31,330 nucleotides of DNA from contig JAEYZG010000026.1 in the NCBI GenBank assembly GCA_023428135.1, positions 1 to 31,330 on the forward strand, written 5' to 3'. The translations under genes were made by a program, and so were the position numbers. The stretch comes from Bacteroidota bacterium (GTDB lineage Bacteria > Bacteroidota > Bacteroidia > Cytophagales > Cytophagaceae). Below are positions 25,345 to 31,330 of this stretch, piece by piece; the first letter of the stretch is position 1; each line of letters opens with the position of its first letter. A model generated the notes under the pieces. It saw nothing but the letters and a program-made list of their open reading frames with translations, made no database searches and was not told where the DNA came from.

Positions 25345-25514
25345 TATTTTTTCCAACATAAATACCATTACTACTTCAAAGTAAGATTTCTGTTTACCCA
25401 GAGACTTAAAAAAGTTAAAATATGAAGCTTTCTGAGATGAATATTTTTAAAGATGTGGATAACTTTTCCAAGTTACCTGTTCGACTTATTAATAACAGAA
25501 ATTTGAATTTTACT

Positions 25515-25547
25515 CATAAAAAAAGCTGCTATTTCCATAGCAGCTTT
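25515..25547 (-). terminator. Intrinsic terminator of the 25592 cargo gene
   Basis: AAAGCTGCTAT (25522-25532) and ATAGCAGCTTT (25537-25547) form a perfect 11-bp stem around TTCC. On the minus strand it is followed by a run of Ts (A-run at about 25517-25521). Confidence 0.85.
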
Positions 25548-25591
25548 CTAAAAATTGCATTATGAATATAATTTTAAATCTATCTCAGAAC

Positions 25592-27412
25592 TTATCTTTT
25601 TATAAATTTCCTTGTCTCGACAGAACCATCAGGCAATGTCAACATTAATAAATAATTTCCAGCTCCAAAATCAGCCAGATCTAAAATTGATTCATTAAAA
25701 AATGACTTCATCAATTTTCCGTCATTAGAATAAACCTTTCCTGTAAACTGATTTACGCTTTGTGGCATATTTATCTGCAGGAAAGAACTTGTAGGATTAG
25801 GACCTATTGTAATCTTCTCTGTATATCTATTTCTTGTTGATGCTACTGCAGGGCAAGAAATCTCAGCTTCAAAACCGTTATTCATAAACGCAAATGAGTT
25901 AGAAGAATTCAACTGTATAGTCAATGGTTTACCTGGCCCTGAAGCTGTAAACGTCTTTTTATTTTCTTCAGTAAAATCTTCCGATATCTCTTCCATAAGT
26001 TCAGAAGAAGAGCCTCCATCTCCATCATAAATCTTTAAATCATCAAAGATCCCAAGGCTCACATTGTTTAAAATAACCACAACAAGCTTATCAGGACTTT
26101 CAGGATAAATAGTCATACTTCCATCTGTAGGAACTTCATAAATATCATCAGGCCCCCCATTATCATAAACCAGCCCATTGCATGTATGAACAACTGTATT
26201 ACCCGTTACCGGTAGTAATAATGCTTTGGCTATACTATTATCGACTTTAAAAGAATCTACCAAAATACTTTCTCCTTTCAGAGATAACTTCCCTTCCGGA
26301 TCTAATTGAAGAAAAGTATAGTACGTTCCGTTTTGAATAAAGCCATGTTCAGAAGGAATAAAAGAACCCTCATTCAAGTCATTAAAATATTTGTCAACAT
26401 CAGCCACTACCCCTGCGGCCAGCTGTACTGAGGCATTTTGTACATCTTTCGTATTGCCTGCTTTCAGCACCCAGTCAAGGCTCGGAATAGTACGTAACTC
26501 TCCGACAGATTCAGCTTTAAATTCAAAACTAAATTTATTAGATGCATTGTTGGATTCCGGAGACAGCTCCCAGTTTTTTATAGAGGCAGAGACGGTAGGC
26601 TCAACAACATAAATACTATCTATTGAAAAGTTATTGGTTTCATCTGACTCAGGAAATAGATTATCATAATCCATTACTGTGAAAAAATAATATTTCCCAA
26701 CAGGAACTTCCAATGGAATTTGCAATACACCTTCATTGATATATGTAAATGTTCCTTTGTAGATAGAAGTATAAACATCCTCATAAACCTTTAGATCATT
26801 TGCATCAAGGACTTTATCCGTTGAAATAAAATAACTCATCGTATAAGGACCGGTAGGAGTTTCTGAAGCATTTTGAGGAGATGATTCTGTTCCTTGGTTT
26901 ACCCCCTTTGACACCGTATCTAAAATGATTCCGGACCCCTCACTTAAGTAGAAGTCATAGGAAGGATATTCATCAATACACTCAATTGTAAAATCAAGGC
27001 CAGATGCTTCATACCCTGTTTTAAACCTTAAAGTAATGGCTCCATTTACAGGTGAACCATAGAACACATCATACGGTCCGGAACTTGATACCAGAAAACT
27101 TTCAAAAATCATTGACTTTGCACTGGTATTATCCCCGAAATATATTTCAAGCTCAGAAAAATAAGCAGTGTAAGCATTTAGTGTAAGTTTAACAAACTTA
27201 CCATCTTCAGGAAGTATTGTCACTATACCTTCTGACTCGGGAGTATAATTTCCATCAGCCCCGCCATCGTCATATAAATGACCAGAACATGTGGTAATAG
27301 TAGTGCTTCCGGAAGTCGGGAATTTAAATGTTTGAGCGGCCACATCAAGATGTAAAAAAAAGAAGCCGACAAGCATTAAGGATGCTAACTGTTTAGATAA
27401 AAGTTTTTTCAT
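25592..27412 (-). CDS. T9SS cargo protein with two CUB-like domains and a CARDB-like middle
   Basis: This is a 606-residue secreted protein. The signal peptide (1-27) ends DVAAQ. Two CUB-like modules share the pattern T.TTCSGHLYDDGGADGNY (about 38-150) and VVHTCNGLVYDNGGPDDIY (about 405-520). Each continues with an E-G-.-.-T-I-.-P segment, a FSELEIYFGD or FDDLKIYDGD strand, and a closing aromatic-Cys strand. Between them a CARDB-like region includes MSYFISTDKVLD and YDNLFPESDETNNFS. The C-terminus (ITIGPNPTSSFLQINMP, KVYSNDGKLMKSF, GAGNYLLMLTLPDGSVETRKFIKR) is a type A T9SS signal. CUB and CARDB modules are binding or adhesive, and there is no catalytic centre. It is divergent to the next gene and is a single-gene unit closed by a terminator. 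Confidence 0.85.
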   Translation of the reverse strand: MKKLLSKQLASLMLVGFFFLHLDVAAQTFKFPTSGSTTITTCSGHLYDDGGADGNYTPESEGIVTILPEDGKFVKLTLNAYTAYFSELEIYFGDNTSAKSMIFESFLVSSSGPYDVFYGSPVNGAITLRFKTGYEASGLDFTIECIDEYPSYDFYLSEGSGIILDTVSKGVNQGTESSPQNASETPTGPYTMSYFISTDKVLDANDLKVYEDVYTSIYKGTFTYINEGVLQIPLEVPVGKYYFFTVMDYDNLFPESDETNNFSIDSIYVVEPTVSASIKNWELSPESNNASNKFSFEFKAESVGELRTIPSLDWVLKAGNTKDVQNASVQLAAGVVADVDKYFNDLNEGSFIPSEHGFIQNGTYYTFLQLDPEGKLSLKGESILVDSFKVDNSIAKALLLPVTGNTVVHTCNGLVYDNGGPDDIYEVPTDGSMTIYPESPDKLVVVILNNVSLGIFDDLKIYDGDGGSSSELMEEISEDFTEENKKTFTASGPGKPLTIQLNSSNSFAFMNNGFEAEISCPAVASTRNRYTEKITIGPNPTSSFLQINMPQSVNQFTGKVYSNDGKLMKSFFNESILDLADFGAGNYLLMLTLPDGSVETRKFIKR

Positions 27413-27605
27413 AGAAAATAAATTGACAAAAATTAAAATTTCAATAAAGATAATGGATTATTGCATAATTCAGACAATGAGCAGACTATAATAAAATGAC
27501 AATTTATTCTCTGATAAAAACGTAAATTCTTCAGGCTTTCAGGCATATCATTTTAACATTTCCCTTAACCCCTTGTTTAAACATAACAATCTTCTCTTCG
27601 ACAAC

Positions 27606-30194
27606 GTGAAATTGATATATAAACATTTTTATTATATAATTTTATTGCTATGGTTTTGTGTGATACATCAAAGCATTGCACAAGAGCACCAACAGCCCAA
27701 AGGAATCCTTATTACAACTATTCCTAACAAGAATTATAAAGCAGGATTTGCCAAAAGGGTACTTCTCGGAACTCATTACAGAAAAGAGTGGACTACACCT
27801 ATTCAGGTAAAAGTATTCAAAGCCGATACTGCCTATGGCGGCCTTACACCAATAAAACAAGGGGGGAGCAGACAGACAACCAACCTCCACCTTAAAGATT
27901 CCATTGGGCGCCAATATGTAATCAGGTCAATCAATAAAACCCCTACACGCGTTCTTGAAGATGAGTTTCAGAAAACAGTAATTGCAAAAATTTTGCAAGA
28001 TCAAGCTTCATCAGAAAACCCTTACGGGCAACTCGTAATTCCGCCCCTTGCAAGGGCTGCAAAGGTTTTTCACACAAACCCTAAGCTGATCTATGTCCCT
28101 TATGATTCCTCATTAGGCAAATATGCACCCACATTCGCAAATATGCTTGCTTTTATAGAAGAACGTCCTGATGAAGACATGTCTCACCTTGCCAGTTCTG
28201 GAAATTCTAAGAACGTTGTAAGCACCAGAAAAATGTTTGAGAAAAAATTCAAAGACAATGACAACATAGTTGACTATAGATTATTTGCCAGAACCAGACT
28301 ATTTGATATGCTTATCGGTGACTGGGGAAGACATGATGACCAGTGGAGATGGGCAACTTATGACCATGGCAATGGAACATTATTCAAACCTATACCACGG
28401 GACAGGGACCATGTATTTTATAAAGCAGATGGAATCATCCCCTATATAGGCAGCCGAAAATGGGCAATTCGTAACAATGAAAATTTTACTTATAAATACA
28501 ACGACATTGTAGGTCTTAACATGAGTGCAAAATCGTTGGACAGGCCATTGCTTGCACCATTAACCCAACAAGACTGGCTGGAAATAGCTGATAGTCTTAA
28601 AGCCGAATTAACAGATCAGGTAATAGAAGATGCGGTTAAACATATGCCTGAAAATATTTATCCTCTTCATGGAAGTGAAATTATCTCAAAGTTAAAATCA
28701 CGTAGAGACAAGCTGGGAAAGGCTGCTTCAAAATATTACAAACTACTCGCAAAAGATATTGATGTAACAGGTTCATCAAAAAAGGAAACCTTCATAGTCA
28801 ATAGGCTCGATGGCCATAACACAGAGGTAACAGTATTGAACAGCGACTCAGACACCATATTTCACAGACTGGTATTAGGAAAAGAAACGAGAGAAATCAG
28901 GCTATATGGACTAGGAGGAAATGATATATTTAACATCTCAGGAAAAAGCAGAAGACATTCTCAAGTGAGGGTAATAAAAGACGAACAAGCGAAAGAACTT
29001 AATGACACCACCAATTATGCAAGTTTCTTTAATCAATATGCATATGTTTCCGGAAACCTGGGAAACCAGTTAATGAATAATACTAAGATCATTTTTATGA
29101 GATCGGATGCACGCAACTCGGATTCAACTTCATACGACCGATCAGACTATGACTACAATCTAACCACCATCAGACCATCATTTCAATACAATGTGGATGA
29201 CGGAATATTTCTGGGAATAGGTGTATTGAGGAAGTCTTTTGGATTCAGAAAATATCCTTATGCTGCATATCACTCAGGAACCATCAACTATTCAACCCAA
29301 ACCCAGGCTTTTTCGATCAACTATTTCGGTGATTTCAAGAAAATAGCAGGAAAGTGGAACCTCATGCTGGATGCACTGATTTTCGGTCCCAAGTACGCAC
29401 TCAACTATTTTGGAATGGGTAACGATACAGAGATTCCTGCAGACACCTCTATTGATTACTTCAGGGTAAAAGCCCATAATTTCAGGTTTTCACCTCTATT
29501 CTATAAAAATTTAAATACCAAAATGATTTTTGGAATAGGCCCACAATTTCAATATGTAGAAATTGAGGATACACCAGATCGCTTTATATCAACACCAGAA
29601 GCTGAAACAACACCTAGTGACTTCGACAGGAACAATTATCTGGGAGTAAAATTATTCTATCAATTTAATACCCTTGATAATAATATCTTTCCAAAAAAAG
29701 GAATAAGGTTCAATACTCAAATTACCTATTATAAAGAAATAAGCAGGACTCAGCAATTTGTAAACATAGCTCCGGACATATCATTTTTCTATACACCTAA
29801 ATTCATGAGATTTACCACTTTCGCCACAAGAATCGGAGGAGGCACTAATATTGGATCATTTAAATTTTTCCAGTCCAATACTTTAGGTGGTACCACAAAT
29901 CTGAGAGGTTATAGAAGAACCCGTTTTTACGGACGATCAAGTTTCTATCAAAATATTGAAGCCAGAATAAAATTAGCTGATGTCAACTTTTACCTTTTTC
30001 CAGGTAAAGTTGGGTTGATCGTATTTTTCGATTATGGCCGTGTATGGGCTGATAACGAAAAGTCCCGCGAACTGCATTATGGATATGGACCAGGACTTTA
30101 TCTTCAGATACATAACAGATTAGCTTTTACTGGAACTTATGGTTTAGGTGCAGACAAGAGCTATTTCAACCTTCAATTAGGATTTTTATTCTAA
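27606..30194 (+). CDS. Omp85/BamA-family outer membrane protein with N-terminal kinase-like region
   Basis: A GTG at 27606 gives 862 residues with a normal signal peptide (MKLIYKHFYYIILLLWFCV, cut near SIAQ). A TTG at 27573 would add 11 residues including Asp before it and is less likely. Residues 530-862 are an Omp85/surface-antigen (D15) barrel: NNIFPKKGIRFNTQITYYKE, then GGTTNLRGYRRTRFYG (the conserved RGY loop), a KVGLIVFFDYGRVW strand and a C-terminal NLQLGFLF. There are no POTRA repeats. Instead, residues 80-390 carry kinase-like motifs: QGGSRQTTNLHLKDSIGRQY followed by VIRSINK, FDMLIGDWGRHDDQWRW (233-249) and KPIPRDRDHVF (261-271). These resemble the nucleotide-binding loop, catalytic loop and DFG-like Asp of Fam20/HipA-type kinases. 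The role is unknown, perhaps outer membrane assembly with a periplasmic enzymatic or pseudo-enzymatic domain. Confidence 0.8.
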   Translation: MKLIYKHFYYIILLLWFCVIHQSIAQEHQQPKGILITTIPNKNYKAGFAKRVLLGTHYRKEWTTPIQVKVFKADTAYGGLTPIKQGGSRQTTNLHLKDSIGRQYVIRSINKTPTRVLEDEFQKTVIAKILQDQASSENPYGQLVIPPLARAAKVFHTNPKLIYVPYDSSLGKYAPTFANMLAFIEERPDEDMSHLASSGNSKNVVSTRKMFEKKFKDNDNIVDYRLFARTRLFDMLIGDWGRHDDQWRWATYDHGNGTLFKPIPRDRDHVFYKADGIIPYIGSRKWAIRNNENFTYKYNDIVGLNMSAKSLDRPLLAPLTQQDWLEIADSLKAELTDQVIEDAVKHMPENIYPLHGSEIISKLKSRRDKLGKAASKYYKLLAKDIDVTGSSKKETFIVNRLDGHNTEVTVLNSDSDTIFHRLVLGKETREIRLYGLGGNDIFNISGKSRRHSQVRVIKDEQAKELNDTTNYASFFNQYAYVSGNLGNQLMNNTKIIFMRSDARNSDSTSYDRSDYDYNLTTIRPSFQYNVDDGIFLGIGVLRKSFGFRKYPYAAYHSGTINYSTQTQAFSINYFGDFKKIAGKWNLMLDALIFGPKYALNYFGMGNDTEIPADTSIDYFRVKAHNFRFSPLFYKNLNTKMIFGIGPQFQYVEIEDTPDRFISTPEAETTPSDFDRNNYLGVKLFYQFNTLDNNIFPKKGIRFNTQITYYKEISRTQQFVNIAPDISFFYTPKFMRFTTFATRIGGGTNIGSFKFFQSNTLGGTTNLRGYRRTRFYGRSSFYQNIEARIKLADVNFYLFPGKVGLIVFFDYGRVWADNEKSRELHYGYGPGLYLQIHNRLAFTGTYGLGADKSYFNLQLGFLF

Positions 30195-30320
30195 TAAATT
30201 GTACTATTCATAAAAATACCTCTTTACGGTATTGAAAAATACTATAATAAATTAGAATATTGCAACGTTATAAGTTAAAATCAAGTAAAAGAGGCAATTA
30301 ACCTTCTAAAATTTTCAATT

Positions 30321-30734
30321 ATGGCTAAAATGTTAATGGAGCTCAAAAGTCACAAAGAAAATTATCTCACGATTAATAATGATGCTTCAGACCTCGGAAT
30401 TTTGGAATTCTATGGTAATCATAATGATTTAACAAAGCCTTACTATATTCAGATTAGATCAGTTAAAAATCCTGTTATAAAAGGGGAGTTTATTAAAAAT
30501 GATAGTCAGGCAGAGACAGAAGCAAAGGTTTACCTCTATTTTGACGAATTTACTTTTGGCAAAATATGGACCATCGTAAGCAGTAACTCCTCTATTTTTT
30601 TAGATCTTTATGTAAGTGAAAGTGAGCATTTCAGATTTGACAGACATGGAGAACTTATATATACCAAAAAATATACTTTCAAAGAAGCCTTAATAAAACT
30701 GAATTCATTTCATCAAAAAGAGTGGGTATATTAA
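30321..30734 (+). CDS. Small protein of unknown function
   Basis: This is a 137-residue soluble protein with no signal peptide or membrane helix. It starts MAKMLMELKSHKENYLTINN at an ATG with no Shine-Dalgarno sequence. The sequence alternates short strands (LGILEFYG, YYIQIRSV, KIWTIVSS, IFLDLYVS) and ends in a helix (TFKEALIKLNSFHQKEWVY), an alpha+beta fold I cannot place. Codon use looks like that of its neighbours. It is a single gene, 127 bp after the Omp85 gene, and may share its transcript since I see no strong terminator between them. Confidence 0.6.
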   Translation: MAKMLMELKSHKENYLTINNDASDLGILEFYGNHNDLTKPYYIQIRSVKNPVIKGEFIKNDSQAETEAKVYLYFDEFTFGKIWTIVSSNSSIFLDLYVSESEHFRFDRHGELIYTKKYTFKEALIKLNSFHQKEWVY

Positions 30735-30789
30735 AAGATCATTTCATTGATAGCAATAATAGATTAAAGAGATTACGACTAATTGCTTA

Positions 30790-31109
30790 TTTTTTAAAAA
30801 CATTTTTCCAGTCTCTTTAATACTTATAACATTCCATCCATTAGCGGCTGCGGCTTGTAGATAAGCGTTATCCTTTTCCTGATAGCTGAATTCTCTCAGC
30901 TATGCGCTCTTCAGGTTCACCATAATCATTACTCCTTCCCTGGTCACCTTTTCCACAAACAAAAGGATATCTTTCTTATTCACCTTCTCTTTCCATGAAG
31001 GAAGTGGATCAACGCTTCTTAAATAATTTACAGAAGAAAATAAAATTGCTGTTGCTCCTAAAAGAAGCAATAGAGAAGCCCTTTTAAATACTGCTTTCAT
31101 CTTTAACAT
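30790..31109 (-). pseudogene. Truncated HAD-family phosphatase, frameshifted and internally deleted
   Basis: On the minus strand a start at 31109 (or ATG 31100) encodes a signal-like hydrophobic segment (ASLLLLLGATAILFSSV) then DPLPSW, KKDILLFVEKVTREG. This is the start of a haloacid dehalogenase-type phosphatase of the DPLPSWND...FV..VT.EGS.DFVP.ERIA.FDNDGTLW kind. A one-base shift near 30930 breaks the frame, and the other frame continues SNDYGEPEERIAE. The catalytic FDNDGTLW block and about 150 residues are missing. After a TAG the original frame resumes with REFSYQEKDNAYLQ and NGWNVISIKETGKMF, the family's C-terminal part. A large internal deletion plus a frameshift make it non-functional. 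Confidence 0.55.
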
Positions 31110-31330
31110 AATGGGTAAACTTAATACTTATCTATTCTTGCTTTTTCCCACAAACAACAAGTATCAGAGATATACTTTTCGCTTTAAGCTTTAAGCCTTC
31201 AGCAAAGAAGCAGTTAAAAAAATCTTGGGCCTTTTCCTCAATAGTTTCACTGGTCAGACTTCACTTGTTTAATTATTTAAATCTTATATCATTTTTAAAT
31301 AATCCAGAATGTGCCATTATAACCTCTCAA
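31110..31330. other. Right edge, no gene seen
   Basis: AT-rich sequence upstream of the HAD pseudogene. It contains a short palindrome-like GCTTTAAGCTTTAAGCC near 31180. No coding or RNA feature is supported. Confidence 0.3.

Noticed and set aside
30763..30821. Inverted repeat ATTAAAGAGA / TCTCTTTAAT as a terminator
   Set aside because: The 39-nt spacer is too long and overlaps the end of the HAD pseudogene; no T-run follows.

Overview
This AT-rich window reads as chromosomal DNA of a gliding, type IX secretion (T9SS) bacterium of the Bacteroidota, most likely the Cytophagales (a Cytophaga/Sporocytophaga-like organism; this is an inference). The evidence is: four secreted proteins ending in T9SS sorting domains (three type A, one gliding-associated type B), a PorP/SprF-family membrane protein, a TonB-dependent receptor with an N-terminal carboxypeptidase-D-like domain, a DUF4374 lipoprotein, TAnnTTTG -7 promoter elements and few Shine-Dalgarno sequences.

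Left part (1-5500), an accessory and decaying region. A minus-strand group II intron starts at about 1276, next to a long hairpin. Its reverse transcriptase gene is cut exactly at the YADD catalytic motif by what looks like the 5' end of a second group II intron, a nested 'twintron' running off the left edge. Next comes a NotI-type restriction endonuclease gene broken by one frameshift, overlapping an intact D12-class adenine methyltransferase. It is followed by a set of palindromes and a degenerate REP-associated tyrosine transposase (RAYT), then an intact exodeoxyribonuclease III gene and a small membrane protein.

Middle part (5500-13140). A secreted protein of unknown function is followed by a DUF4157 ('eCIS core') protein with a HExxH motif and a CFI-box C-terminus on the minus strand. 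After a 0.7-kb gap comes a two-gene operon: a TonB-dependent receptor and a DUF4374 lipoprotein. It resembles XusA/XusB xenosiderophore uptake, has a possible Fur-like operator, and ends in a strong terminator.

Right part (13140-30200), mostly surface biology. Two T9SS type A cargo proteins lie on the minus strand. A DinB/BstA-like protein and an arginyl/leucyl-tRNA-protein-transferase-like protein converge on a shared terminator. Then comes a minus-strand operon of a 1478-residue type B T9SS cargo with six tandem repeats, a 97-residue lipoprotein and PorP/SprF, a classical substrate-plus-dedicated-partner arrangement. A fourth T9SS cargo carries CUB-like domains. Facing it is an 862-residue Omp85/BamA-family outer membrane protein whose N-terminal half carries motifs resembling an atypical kinase fold; this is the most interesting single gene here. 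The right end holds a small protein of unknown function and a frameshifted, internally deleted HAD-phosphatase pseudogene.

The best leads are the nested intron, the kinase-like/Omp85 fusion, the DUF4157-CFI-box protein, and the pairing of a NotI-type nuclease with an adenine methyltransferase. All family assignments come from reading motifs by eye.
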